Shown here: positions 18,372-26,123 of the stretch, in pieces
Layout of the letters: each line of letters starts with the position of its first letter
Numbering within the stretch: the first letter of the stretch is position 1
Assembly: GCA_037384645.1 (NCBI GenBank)
Contig: JARRNT010000015.1
Coordinates: 1-55,604 of the forward strand
Direction of reading: 5' to 3'
DNA from: RI-92 sp037384645
GTDB lineage: Bacteria > Pseudomonadota > Gammaproteobacteria > UBA6429 > Thiohalophilaceae
DNA length: 55,604 nt
Position numbers and translations under genes: made by a program
Notes under the pieces: generated by a model
The model's input: the letters and a program-made list of their open reading frames with translations, nothing else
Database searches by the model: none
Told to the model about the DNA's origin: nothing

Positions 18372-18995
18372 TCCCTATACGTACTAGAAGTTATACATAG
18401 TAGATTCTTAATTTCACAAATAATATCAAAGGATACCCATGAACGGGGTATATATCAGACGAGTATTGATTCAATCTTTTCGTTTACTGACATAGCGCAA
18501 TTATTTTGCCTGCTACAACGGAAAAATCTTTGCGCTGCCCCATAAACTAGACAGGGCTCTGGACCAGTTCAGGCGCACAGCAACAATCACGCCAGAATAA
18601 CCAGGCAACCGAAATCCGGTTTAGCCAGTCACTCATCTGTTTCCCGTTTAAAAATACTGCCCCTTGTCTTGCTCGTTTTTCGCTAACTGCAAATAATTGA
18701 CACAGTTTCCTCAAACATGTTTCATTTATGTGGATATATCCCTGCAAATTCCAGTCGCCCATGAAGTACCCTCACATATGTCAGTGACCAGAACCGAAGC
18801 TTGCTGAAAATAATAACCAGTCAGGCCAAACCACTGTGCGGCACAGCATCTGTGCCGTGACAACAGGCAGGGCGCGAGCCGCTCAACTGAGATAAATATT
18901 GTTTTGAAGCATGCCGGCTAATTTCCGGATGTTCTACATACGCGGGATCCGGGCATTAGGTAACCGGATTGGCAAATTAATACGGCTTCTGATAT
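18372..18995. other. Long non-coding stretch upstream of the ATPase
   Basis: No well-supported gene is visible apart from the doubtful small frame at 18547-18762. A short perfect hairpin (CGGCACAG / CTGTGCCG, loop of three) lies at 18839-18857. The ATPase promoter should lie at the left end. No repeats or mobile-element ends were seen. Confidence 0.5.
18547..18762 (-). CDS. Possible small protein, doubtful
   Basis: The 71 codons start at an ATG preceded by GAGG at a good distance (about seven bases). The product is rich in Cys and Trp near the end and matches nothing I recognise. Support is limited to the ribosome site and the otherwise empty 600-bp region, so it may be chance. Confidence 0.25.
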   Translation of the reverse strand: MGDWNLQGYIHINETCLRKLCQLFAVSEKRARQGAVFLNGKQMSDWLNRISVAWLFWRDCCCAPELVQSPV

Positions 18996-19199
18996 TCAGA
19001 TTAGCCGCGACAACATGCGCAGCATGGCGTTGCGCATGGGTTTTGATACCGCCATGACCAGCCCCGCAGCAAAACTCAGGGCCAGGGATTCATAGGGGTG
19101 CCGTTTCATCAAGGCATGCACACCCAGTTCACCGACTGCCTGATGCAGGCGTTGCTTGGCCTCTTCCGGGCTCAGTGTGTCAGTCTTTTCGCTATCCAT
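18996..19199 (-). CDS. Small membrane-associated protein, third gene of a YqjD-like cluster
   Basis: The 67 residues have a charged N-terminal half and an RHPYESLALSFAAGLVMA hydrophobic segment, the same His-Pro-Tyr plus glycine-rich helix ending seen in the YqjD-like gene upstream. I took the ATG at 19199, since the longer reading has an odd Cys-rich start. It overlaps the preceding gene by 28 bases, so the three genes form one operon. The role is unknown; in enterobacteria the corresponding operon is linked to stationary phase. Confidence 0.6.
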   Translation of the reverse strand: MDSEKTDTLSPEEAKQRLHQAVGELGVHALMKRHPYESLALSFAAGLVMAVSKPMRNAMLRMLSRLI

Positions 19200-19447
19200 A
19201 GGCACACACCCGCAACAGCGATAGCACACAGCCCCATGAGCAAGGCCGCTGTCGCTTGTCCCAGCACGGGAATCAGGTATTCATATCCGGCCCACAGGCA
19301 TAACAGGCTTCCTGCAAAGACCAGACCCAGAGCCAGCAGGAGAATCGCCAACGCCACGCCGACGCGGACCACCGACCGGCGCAGGGATCGCCCTTCCGCC
19401 TCGATCAGATCAACGAGGGCGATGACGACATCAGCGAGCCGATTCAG
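19172..19447 (-). CDS. YqjE/holin-like two-helix membrane protein
   Basis: An amphipathic N-terminal part (ADVVIALVDLIEAEG) is followed by two hydrophobic helices, the layout of the YqjE (DUF1469, holin-like) family. The family needs about 25 residues before the first helix. In this frame no ATG, GTG or TTG precedes them, but a CTG at 19447 overlaps the stop of the upstream gene as CTGA, mimicking an ATGA coupling. A GTG at 19372 would give only 66 residues. I favour the CTG start, at moderate confidence. Confidence 0.55.
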   Translation of the reverse strand: MNRLADVVIALVDLIEAEGRSLRRSVVRVGVALAILLLALGLVFAGSLLCLWAGYEYLIPVLGQATAALLMGLCAIAVAGVCLWIAKRLTH

Positions 19448-19767
19448 TGGCGTTCTCCAAGATGCATCAGTTTGGCGAATATGAAGCCGACACCAAACGC
19501 GGTCAACAGACTGGCGTACGGATGCGTGACGATTTGTTCATCCATCTTGTCCCTGGCTTCGTAGCCTTTGGCACGTGCTTCATCCAGTTTGGCCCGAAAG
19601 ACCTCTCGATATTTGTTCAGTTCTTCTTCAACTGAATCTTTCATGTCTTCAGCCTTGTGGGTGCCGGCGGATTTGAGGGCTTTGGTCAGGTCCGCGACAT
19701 CCGAACGCAGGCTCGAGAGGTCCGCACGTAATTGCTCCATTTCTTTCTTGAGGTCAGTTTCTGCCAT
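19444..19767 (-). CDS. DUF883/ElaB/YqjD-family membrane-anchored protein
   Basis: The 107 residues are mostly a charged, helical, probably coiled-coil region (about 1-75) ending in a VTHPYASLLTAFGVGFIFAKL segment, the C-terminal anchor typical of YqjD/ElaB proteins. E. coli YqjD binds ribosomes at the inner membrane in stationary phase. It is the first gene of a three-gene overlapping cluster. An FNR-like site with one mismatch lies about 80 bases upstream. Confidence 0.8.
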   Translation of the reverse strand: MAETDLKKEMEQLRADLSSLRSDVADLTKALKSAGTHKAEDMKDSVEEELNKYREVFRAKLDEARAKGYEARDKMDEQIVTHPYASLLTAFGVGFIFAKLMHLGERH

Positions 19768-19846
19768 TGGTTTGTCTCCTGAGATAGGCCTTTGCTTTAC
19801 AGTATAAATTCAGCATAGCGCAAATAATATTTCTTTTAATATTTCT

Positions 19847-19860
19847 TTGATCTAAAGCAA
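19847..19860. promoter_or_regulatory. FNR/ANR-like box, one mismatch
   Basis: TTGAT-N4-AGCAA differs from the FNR palindrome TTGAT-N4-ATCAA at one position. It is 80 bases upstream of the YqjD-like gene, a normal activator distance. It is weaker evidence than the perfect box at 22509. Confidence 0.4.
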
Positions 19861-19883
19861 GCCCGACAGGAAAGGCCAGGTGG

Positions 19884-20824
19884 TTATTTTTCACGCGGTC
19901 CGAGCATTTGTTGCACCATGTGGGTGACATCATCAACTCGAGGGATCGAGGCCTGCTCCAGCTCGGCATTGTAGGGTGTGGGTACGTCGGCTGCGGCAAC
20001 CCGCAATACCGGTTGTTCCAGCTCAAAAAAGGCCGTTTCGCTCAGACTCGCCGCAATCTCCGCCCCGGCCCCGCCGAAACGACAGTCTTCTTCCACGATA
20101 ACGGCACGATGCGTCCGCGCCAGGGAATCGCGTAACAAGGGCAAATCAATGGGTCGCAAACTGCGCAGGTCAATCACCTCGACGTCGATATCCCGTTCGG
20201 CCATTTGCTCCGCTGCCTCCAATGCCACCGCAACCATGCGATGCCAGGCAATCAATGTCACATCCCGTCCTGCCCTGCGAATGGCCGCGGCATGCATGGG
20301 TACGGCCTCTGCCTCGGCATCAAACGGGCCTTTGTTGAAATACAGGAGTTCGTGTTCGAGCAGGATCACAGGATCATCGCTGGCAATTGCCTGGCTCAAC
20401 TGCCAATAGGCGTCCTGCGGTGTTGCCGGTGCCAGGATACGCAGTCCCGGGACGTTCATCAGGGTATGTTCCAGACGTTGCGAATGCTGTGCGGCCAGCT
20501 GCGGCCCCAGAACGGCTCCATCGAGGTCCATGGCCAGCGCGTGTCGGAGCTGTCAAGTCGCCGGCTGCAAAAGTTCCGCCGGGGCATTGGCGTGCTGCTG
20601 CAAAACGTATCGCGTACCCGCCACTCGCCGTATTTGGCATACAGGCCCTGGGTCACGCGATAGCTGCCGCCGAACAAACCAACATCCTCGCCCAGAATAA
20701 ACACCGAGTCATCGCGCGCCATGGCCTGATCGAGCGCCAGGTTCAGCGCCTGCCAGCCTTGCAATTCGGCCGCTGCCTGTGCCGGTCCGATCGAGCCCGC
20801 ATTGTCTTGCCGCTGGCGTATCAT
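19884..20824 (-). pseudogene. pdhB: 2-oxoacid dehydrogenase E1 beta subunit, internally replaced
   Basis: The first 73 codons are normal (FILGEDVGLFGGSYRVTQG and YGEWRVRDT), and the C-terminal part from QLAAQHSQRLE onward (20531 to 19884 frame) is normal through the PYNAELEQASIPRVDD ending. Between them about 60 codons are expected. Only 110 bases are present and they shift the frame. Those bases read on the plus strand as an ABC-transporter ATPase segment. As written, the subunit cannot be made. It overlaps the end of the E1 alpha gene by four bases, the usual coupling of the alpha2-beta2 E1 enzyme. Confidence 0.85.
20496..20606 (+). pseudogene. Antisense ABC-transporter ATPase fragment inside the E1 beta gene
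   Basis: Read on the plus strand, 37 codons give LRPQNGSIEVHGQ, SRRLQKF and RRGIGVLLQN, which match the part of ABC ATPases just after Walker A up to and including the Q-loop glutamine. The pattern is closest in feel to MlaF or FtsE-like proteins. No Walker A, signature or Walker B motifs follow on either side; those bases are E1 beta. A shared GGCCAGCTG lies at one junction. It is a displaced piece, not a gene. Confidence 0.7.
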
Positions 20825-21798
20825 GACGAGGTACCGTATAGCGAGAAGGGCTCGCTGTAGACGTGGGCTGCCAGTTCCGATGGCGGAGGACTCTCGCTCG
20901 CAAAGTGCACAGCCTCTTCAACGACTTTATGCACTTTCTGTTCAATTTCCCGGGATTCCGTTTCACTCAACCAGTTGGCCGCCAGTGCCTGGGTTTTGAA
21001 ACCGATAACTGGGTCTCGCGCCTGTAACTCGGCGACCTCCAGAGTGGAACGGTAGGCCCCGGCATCTGCCATGGAGTGACCACGGTAGCGATAGGTTTCG
21101 CACTCAAGCAGGTACGGACCATTGCCCGCGCGAACGTGCTCCAGCGCGGTACGGGTTGCCTCGTACACCGCCAGCACATCCATCCCATCGACCCGCCGTC
21201 CATCCATGCCATAGGCCGTAGCACGGCGATAGATTTCCGGGACAGCGGAATGACGGTGGATCTCGGTGCCTATCTGATAGTGGTTGTTTTCGCAGATAAA
21301 CAGTACCGGCAGCTTCCACAGAGCGGCCATATTGAGACTCTCGTGGAAGGTACCCTGATTGGTTGCACCATCGCCGAAATAGCACATCACCAGTTCCGGG
21401 CGATTATTCATGCGCAGCCAATAGCCGATACCGCTCGCAACCGGAAAGGTTTCGCCGACAATGGCATACCCGCCTAAAAAATGGCGCTCAGCATCAAACA
21501 GGTGCATGGAACCACCATAACCGCCGGAACAGCCCGTGCTGCGACCGAACAGCTCTGCCATGACACGGCGCGGCTCTACCCCCCAGACGATGGCATGGAC
21601 ATGTTCACGGTAGGTACTGACCACATAATCGCCCGGTTCGGCAGCGCGCAGGCTCCCGACAGCGACGGCTTCTTCGCCAGGATATAAATGCAGGAATCCA
21701 CCGATGTTACCCTGGGTATATTGATCAGCCGCGTGCTGTTCAAACACGCGCGCGAGAGTCATGTCATAGAGAAACTGTCGTGCGAGACTGCCTTGCAT
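20821..21798 (-). CDS. pdhA: 2-oxoacid (pyruvate) dehydrogenase E1 alpha subunit
   Basis: This thiamine-diphosphate enzyme subunit decarboxylates pyruvate or a related 2-oxoacid. The cofactor motif runs from GDG (residues 142-144) to ENN (170-172). The YREHVHA and YRYRGHSMAD segments, the latter including the usual phosphorylation-loop region, are present. Length 325 is normal for the alpha2-beta2 type. No E2 or E3 gene is in the window. With the partner E1 beta broken, the complex is probably inactive if the assembly is right. The substrate could be pyruvate, acetoin or a branched-chain oxoacid. Confidence 0.9.
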   Translation of the reverse strand: MQGSLARQFLYDMTLARVFEQHAADQYTQGNIGGFLHLYPGEEAVAVGSLRAAEPGDYVVSTYREHVHAIVWGVEPRRVMAELFGRSTGCSGGYGGSMHLFDAERHFLGGYAIVGETFPVASGIGYWLRMNNRPELVMCYFGDGATNQGTFHESLNMAALWKLPVLFICENNHYQIGTEIHRHSAVPEIYRRATAYGMDGRRVDGMDVLAVYEATRTALEHVRAGNGPYLLECETYRYRGHSMADAGAYRSTLEVAELQARDPVIGFKTQALAANWLSETESREIEQKVHKVVEEAVHFASESPPPSELAAHVYSEPFSLYGTSS

Positions 21799-21884
21799 AA
21801 CCTTATCCAGTTATTGTTATTCGACACAAAGTGACAGCAAACAGCAAAGTTCAGCACTGTATATCGCCAGTAAAACAGTACGAG

Positions 21885-22226
21885 TTATGCACTCATTAAC
21901 TCATTGGCCGGGTTGATGTCGTCCTGCTTCCGATTGTCATTAAAGGGCGATAACGGGTTTTCTTCAATCCAGAGCAGGCCGAATTCAGTTCCATTTGCCC
22001 TGACCACATAACCATGGGCACGAAAGGAACGCGATACTTGCCTGGCATCCTTTGAAGACAATCTGAGCTCAACAACCGTTCCGCGACTCAGGCTGCCACC
22101 ATTAATGACGATACCGGCGCCCAGCGAACTGACGTCCTTAATTTGCGCCTTACGTGTAACCCCATCGATAGTGCTCAACATTACGGTGATTTCCGTCGAT
22201 TCGCGCTGGGCCTGTCGGTGTTCCAT
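21885..22226 (-). CDS. PilZ-domain protein (possible c-di-GMP receptor)
   Basis: The 113 residues consist of one PilZ domain. The two c-di-GMP contacts are visible: RQAQR (R4 and R8, an RxxxR motif) and DVSSLG (a D/N-x-S-x-x-G motif) near residue 31. The C-terminal 25 residues are polar and probably disordered. It lies alone between the E1 operon and the divergent universal stress gene. Unlike the PilZ at 46754, this one should bind c-di-GMP. Confidence 0.8.
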   Translation of the reverse strand: MEHRQAQRESTEITVMLSTIDGVTRKAQIKDVSSLGAGIVINGGSLSRGTVVELRLSSKDARQVSRSFRAHGYVVRANGTEFGLLWIEENPLSPFNDNRKQDDINPANELMSA

Positions 22227-22633
22227 AGCTATTTTCTCCTGGCATTTTAAATGAGTAGCTTCCCAGTTTTTCTATATGGGCCTGTCTGCCCCGTTTCAAT
22301 AAGAGTTCAATTTTCATTAAATAGCGGGGTCTTAATGACAACAACCAGCTCTTTTGTTGACTCACAATTGCGGCGCTTGTTCCCGGTATTTAATGCAAAA
22401 TGTATTGGACCAAAATCACGTAAATGACATAAAAATGACATCTTCGCTATGCGGCCAGCTCAGCACTGTTGCCCGGGCTTAATTAACCACTTTTCGTGCA
22501 TCTAATAGTTGATCCACATCAAGCAAAAACCAGACCTAATGCCATTTAACTCAATGAAATATTTCATTCTTTAAGGAAACCTATCAAAATTGGTTATCTG
22601 GGATTTCAGAGCAAACAACAATAAGGTGTAAGA
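22227..22633. other. Divergent intergenic region between the PilZ and universal stress genes
   Basis: This is a 407-bp AT-rich region that must carry both promoters. The only site I can name is the perfect FNR/ANR box at 22509-22522. No open frame with a ribosome site was found. Confidence 0.6.
22509..22522. promoter_or_regulatory. Perfect FNR/ANR box
   Basis: TTGAT-CCAC-ATCAA is an exact match to the FNR/ANR palindrome. It is centred about 118 bases before the start codon of the universal stress gene. In Pseudomonas, ANR activates several universal stress genes under low oxygen, so the same control is inferred here. Confidence 0.7.
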
Positions 22634-23095
22634 ATGTATCAACGCATCCTGGTTGCCATTGATGGCAGCCAAACCTCCAATCAAGCGCTGCAAGAAGCGA
22701 TTACGCTGGGCAAGGCGTTGCATAGCAAGCTTCGCCTGATTCACGTCGTGGACATTATTGGCGCCTCCTGGTATTCGGGCGAATTTACTGACCTCCAGCC
22801 CACCTGGGATTTTCTGATCAAATCCGGACGCGAGCTCCTTGAGCAGGCAAGCCAGACTGTTACTGATGCGGGTGTTACCGTTGATTCACATCTCGAGGAA
22901 ATTAACGGTATAGGACGACATATCGCAGAGGTCATCATTGAGCAGGCCGGGGACTGGCACGCTGATCTCATTGTCCTGGGTACACATGGTCGTCGTGGAC
23001 TTAACCGGGTATTGTTGGGCAGCGTGGCAGAAGGCGTTATGCGTCTGGCAGAAACCCCTGTCCTGCTGATCAGGTCAAATAGCACCACTAAATAA
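22634..23095 (+). CDS. Universal stress protein, ATP-binding type
   Basis: The 153 residues form a single UspA-like domain. The nucleotide motif G-x2-G-x9-G-[ST] is present at residues 116-131 (GTHGRRG through LLGS), and the N-terminal ILVAIDGS strand holds the conserved Asp. It is probably an ATP-binding regulator of survival under energy stress. A GGTG-type ribosome site precedes it. Oxygen control by the upstream FNR/ANR box is likely. Confidence 0.93.
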   Translation: MYQRILVAIDGSQTSNQALQEAITLGKALHSKLRLIHVVDIIGASWYSGEFTDLQPTWDFLIKSGRELLEQASQTVTDAGVTVDSHLEEINGIGRHIAEVIIEQAGDWHADLIVLGTHGRRGLNRVLLGSVAEGVMRLAETPVLLIRSNSTTK

Positions 23096-23557
23096 AACAA
23101 TTAAATAATGGTTTAGCTTTTATGTATGCAACCACCGTCTGAAAACCTTGCGCTCATTTATGCGCTAACACAGTGACTATCCATCCGGGCCATCGCCGAT
23201 AAGTACATGTCACAATAGCTGGCAAGCTAAAAACCCTCATTCAAAACTCGCCATCAGCTTTTACTTTAAGCCGATATACTCTCGCATCGAAATGTGGCCG
23301 TCATACACACCTGTTTCTGAGTCACCCGCTGGCTTATCTATCCAGGTGTCCCTCCGATACCTTTCCCCCTATCCTCTGGTTCAGGCAAAAATTCGTGAAT
23401 TTTCCAGGCATCAGCTGTAAGGAACGCCGGGTCGGCGCGACTAATCCCTGCAGTGTGGTTCGGATAGTTAACCCGTCTCAACCGTCTGCAACGAGGGGAG
23501 GAATAAAACCATCCCTCACCGACCAATCAAACCATAATGACTGAACTGGAGATTATC
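23096..23557. other. Region upstream of the bufferin operon
   Basis: There are 462 bp without a credible gene. It contains the candidate ECF promoter at 23417-23441 and, near the right end, GGAG before the bufA start. An antisense open frame enters from the right but is only a shadow of bufA/bufB. Confidence 0.55.
23417..23441 (+). promoter_or_regulatory. Candidate ECF-sigma promoter of the buf operon
   Basis: GTAAGG, a 15-base spacer and CGAC lie 117 bases before the bufA start. The same arrangement (GCAACC, 15 bases, CGAC) stands before the sigma factor gene at 26055. It resembles the GTAACC/CGAA type promoter reported for Caulobacter SigF, which controls related operons. Two sites are too few to prove it. 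Confidence 0.4.
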
Positions 23558-23836
23558 ATGACTAAAGAGCAAAAGATTATGCGTTCCGCAATCGCCAGCG
23601 TACTGACTGTAGGTATGCTGGCTGGTGTCAGCAGCGCCACCCTGGCAGCCAGTAAACCCGCGATGGAAAAATGCTTCGGGATCGCCAAAGCCGGCAAAAA
23701 TGACTGTGCCTCCAAAACCGCTGGTCACGCCTGCGCAGGCCAATCCAAGAAAGACGGTGACAAAACCTCCTTTCTTGTCGTCCCCAAAGGTACCTGCGAC
23801 AAGATTGTTGGCGGCAGCACTACCCCGGGTGCGTAA
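23558..23836 (+). CDS. bufA1: Bufferin precursor BufA1 (DUF2282)
   Basis: This is a 92-residue precursor of a ribosomally made, post-translationally modified copper-binding peptide. A Sec signal (hydrophobic residues about 8-25, LAASK cleavage region) is followed by a core with four cysteines at 39, 50, 59 and 80, in KCFGIAKAGKNDC, HACAGQS and KGTCDK contexts that define the family. I chose the ATG at 23558 because GGAG lies about seven bases before it; an ATG at 23537 is possible. Known relatives have cysteines converted to heterocycles by the BufB enzyme and sequester copper in the periplasm. It is the first gene of bufA-bufB-bufC-doxX. Confidence 0.92.
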   Translation: MTKEQKIMRSAIASVLTVGMLAGVSSATLAASKPAMEKCFGIAKAGKNDCASKTAGHACAGQSKKDGDKTSFLVVPKGTCDKIVGGSTTPGA

Positions 23837-23838
23837 AC

Positions 23839-24699
23839 GTGACACACTTGCACAACAGCAAGTATGAAACACGCTCGATCCCGGTTCGCGCCGGGATCGG
23901 GCTTCGCTCCATCCATTATCGTGAAGTAATCGACGACAAGCCCGCAATTGCCTGGGTAGAAATCCACAGCGAAAACTTTTTCGCCGATGGCGGCAAGCCT
24001 CACGACATCCTGGAGGAGGTACGCCAATCCTATCCCATAAGTATGCACGGCGTCGGCCTGTCACTAGGTTCGGTCGATCCACTGAATCAATGGCATCTGG
24101 ATAAACTGAAGATGCTGAACGAACGTTACCAGCCTGGCCTGATCTCGGAACACTTATGCTGGAATTCAATTGACCAGCGTTATCTGAATGATCTTTTACC
24201 CCTGCCCTACACTCAGGAAGCAATAAACCACATCGTTCCCCGCATCCAGCAGGTGCAGGAATATATCGGTCGCCAGATTTTAATTGAAAATCTGTCGAGT
24301 TATTTACAGTTCAACGAGTCCTGCATGCCGGAGTGGGATTTCGTCAGCGAAGTTGCCCGGCGCAGCGGCTGTGGAATTTTACTCGATATCAATAATATTT
24401 ACGTGAACGCCAGCAATCACCATTTTGATCCAGACACCTATCTCAAGGCCATTCCTGTTGAACTGGTTGGCGAAATGCACCTGGCCGGGCATATACGCGA
24501 AAATGGCTACTTACTGGATACACACAGCGCCCCGGTCTGCGATGCAGTCTGGCAATTATACCGGCGCGCAGTTGCACGATTTGGCCCCACACCCACGCTC
24601 ATCGAGTGGGATTGCGATATCCCTCCACTGCCACGGTTGTTGCAAGAAGCCGCAAAAGCCCAGCATATCCTGGACGGTCATTATGCCAACGTTGCATGA
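23839..24699 (+). CDS. bufB: MNIO-family bufferin-modifying enzyme BufB (DUF692)
   Basis: This 286-residue TIM-barrel oxidase uses a multinuclear non-heme iron centre to modify cysteines of the precursor. Candidate metal ligands are seen in family positions: H70 (SMHGVG), H105 (SEHLCW), E150/N151 (IENLSSY), D183 and N185 (LDINNIYVN), E212/H214 (GEMHLAGH) and E256/D258 (LIEWDCD). It starts at a GTG two bases after the bufA stop and overlaps bufC by 17 bases. Family assignment is firm; activity on BufA1 is inferred from gene order. Confidence 0.95.
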   Translation: MTHLHNSKYETRSIPVRAGIGLRSIHYREVIDDKPAIAWVEIHSENFFADGGKPHDILEEVRQSYPISMHGVGLSLGSVDPLNQWHLDKLKMLNERYQPGLISEHLCWNSIDQRYLNDLLPLPYTQEAINHIVPRIQQVQEYIGRQILIENLSSYLQFNESCMPEWDFVSEVARRSGCGILLDINNIYVNASNHHFDPDTYLKAIPVELVGEMHLAGHIRENGYLLDTHSAPVCDAVWQLYRRAVARFGPTPTLIEWDCDIPPLPRLLQEAAKAQHILDGHYANVA

Positions 24700-25519
24700 G
24701 ATTCAGCGTCAATTCTGCGAAGCCCTGTTGGAGCACGACCCTGCGCATATCTCAGATCAGATACGTGCTGACTTTATCGGTGTAAAAACCGGGCTTGAGG
24801 TATATCGCAACAATGTTTTCACGAACCTGCGGGAAGCCCTGCGCACCCTGTTTCCGGTGATAAATAAGCTGGTAGGCGAAGCGTTTTTTAATTATACAAC
24901 CGAGCATTTTATTCATGACTATCCTTCTCCCGCTGGCGATCTAAACCAGTACGGCGGCGATTTTGCCGAGTTTCTGACCGCATTCGAGCCTGCAAGCTCA
25001 CTCGTGTACCTGCCTGATGTTGCCCGACTCGAATGGGCAATACATCTTGTCTACCATGCCCGTAATGCCGCTGAACTGGATAGGCAACGACTGAGCTTGA
25101 TACCTCCCGGCGAGTACGGCGATCTGCGATTTAAACTTAATCCTGCCTGCAGGCTGGTGCAATCCGCGTATCCTGTTAATGATATCTGGCAAGTTAACCA
25201 GCCGGATTACGCCGGGGATCCGCGCGTCGAGCTCGACAAGGGCGGCGTGTCGCTGCTCGTCGCCCGGCACGGTGATCATATTGTTCTGGACCCACTAACT
25301 GCCGGCGAGACGGCTTTCCTGTCGACAATTGCGCGTCATGAACCCTTTTCCAGGGCTTGCACCCAGGCCATGCATGCGGATCCCACATTCAGCCTGAAGC
25401 TTGCGGTGAACACCTATATACAGAATAACGTTTTGGTCGATTTTGAACTTCACAAACAATCGACTACCACTCCCGAGCGAACCGATAAAAGAGGGCAACA
25501 ACATGACATTCATTCGTAA
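24683..25519 (+). CDS. bufC: Bufferin maturation partner BufC (DUF2063)
   Basis: The 278 residues begin with the DUF2063 N-terminal domain, with its YRNNVFTNLREALRTLFP helix and YLPDVARLEWA segment. An additional C-terminal domain (about 130-260) includes a LLVARHGDHIVLDPL strand pair. Older databases call it DNA-binding, but in MNIO operons it acts as the substrate-recruiting partner of the enzyme. I chose the ATG at 24683, inside the end of bufB, because the family's first helix begins right after it. It overlaps doxX by 17 bases. Confidence 0.9.
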   Translation: MPTLHEIQRQFCEALLEHDPAHISDQIRADFIGVKTGLEVYRNNVFTNLREALRTLFPVINKLVGEAFFNYTTEHFIHDYPSPAGDLNQYGGDFAEFLTAFEPASSLVYLPDVARLEWAIHLVYHARNAAELDRQRLSLIPPGEYGDLRFKLNPACRLVQSAYPVNDIWQVNQPDYAGDPRVELDKGGVSLLVARHGDHIVLDPLTAGETAFLSTIARHEPFSRACTQAMHADPTFSLKLAVNTYIQNNVLVDFELHKQSTTTPERTDKRGQQHDIHS

Positions 25520-25982
25520 ATTATCGACCTTAGCCGCCCGAGCCATTTACGGACTGGAATTCCTGGCGCCGGTCGTCGATCTTGGTGCGCGTCTCTGGCT
25601 GGCAAATGTTTTCTGGAAATCGGGTCTGACCAAAATTACGACCTGGGACAGTACCCTCACCCTCTTTAATTACGTCTATGCCGTCCCCTTGCTCCCCCCC
25701 GACATCGCTGCCGTACTGGCGACAGCCGTCGAACTGGGCGGTGCAATCCTGCTGGCGATTGGGCTGGCCGCTCGCTTCGGCACCGCGGCATTGTTTGTTC
25801 TGAATGCCGTTGCCGTCATCTCCTATTCGGACCTGTCCGCTGTTGGTCTCAAGGATCATTATTACTGGGGATTATTGTTGCTGATATTCCTGGTCCGTGG
25901 ACCTGGCAAGCTGTCACTGGATTACTGGATACGCAGTCGACTGTTCAGGCAGGCATCATCGGGTCTGCCAGATACGCACTAG
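25503..25982 (+). CDS. DoxX-family membrane protein of the buf operon
   Basis: The 159 residues have four hydrophobic helices. The RLWLANVFWKSGLTKI segment after the first helix is the DoxX signature, and the last helices are rich in Leu, Ala and Gly. The ATG at 25503 has a GAGGG site 10-14 bases upstream. DoxX proteins regularly accompany DUF692/DUF2063/DUF2282 genes. A redox role in the membrane has been suggested for the family, but its part in bufferin biology is not established. A weak terminator follows. Confidence 0.88.
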   Translation: MTFIRKLSTLAARAIYGLEFLAPVVDLGARLWLANVFWKSGLTKITTWDSTLTLFNYVYAVPLLPPDIAAVLATAVELGGAILLAIGLAARFGTAALFVLNAVAVISYSDLSAVGLKDHYYWGLLLLIFLVRGPGKLSLDYWIRSRLFRQASSGLPDTH

Positions 25983-26016
25983 CAAAAAATGGCATGAGCA
26001 ATATTATATCGATCAT

Positions 26017-26042
26017 AAGCGCGTGAATTGATGCGCTTTTAT
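26017..26042 (+). terminator. Weak terminator after doxX
   Basis: A 6-bp stem (AAGCGC / GCGCTT) with a 10-base loop is followed by TTTAT. It separates the buf operon from the sigma factor gene, which then needs its own promoter (candidate at 26055). Confidence 0.45.
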
Positions 26043-26054
26043 CCAGTAAGCCAG

Positions 26055-26079
26055 GCAACCGGGGCTGGGATCCGTCGAC
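26055..26079 (+). promoter_or_regulatory. Candidate autoregulatory ECF promoter of the sigma gene
   Basis: GCAACC, 15 bases, CGAC, located 45 bases before the sigma factor ATG. It has the same spacing and the same -10 core as the site before bufA, suggesting that one sigma factor reads both. Confidence 0.4.
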
Positions 26080-26123
26080 GATAAGTCATAGAATGGCTAA
26101 TCTTTTGCTCCGGGGATAATTTT

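Noticed and set aside
18839..18857. Small perfect hairpin in the empty region before the YqjK-like gene
   Set aside because: It is not next to a gene end, has no T run and is too short to assign a role.
20374..20860. Alternative frames over the E1 beta break
   Set aside because: They do not match E1 beta or any family; only the ABC-like frame (20496-20606) shows a recognisable pattern.
23516..24223. Long open frame antisense to bufA and bufB
   Set aside because: It is a mirror of the two genes with no ribosome site and a composition unlike a protein; bufA and bufB are clear family members on the plus strand.
24425..24682. Upstream extension of bufC
   Set aside because: It is an out-of-frame reading of bufB; the family start lies at 24683.
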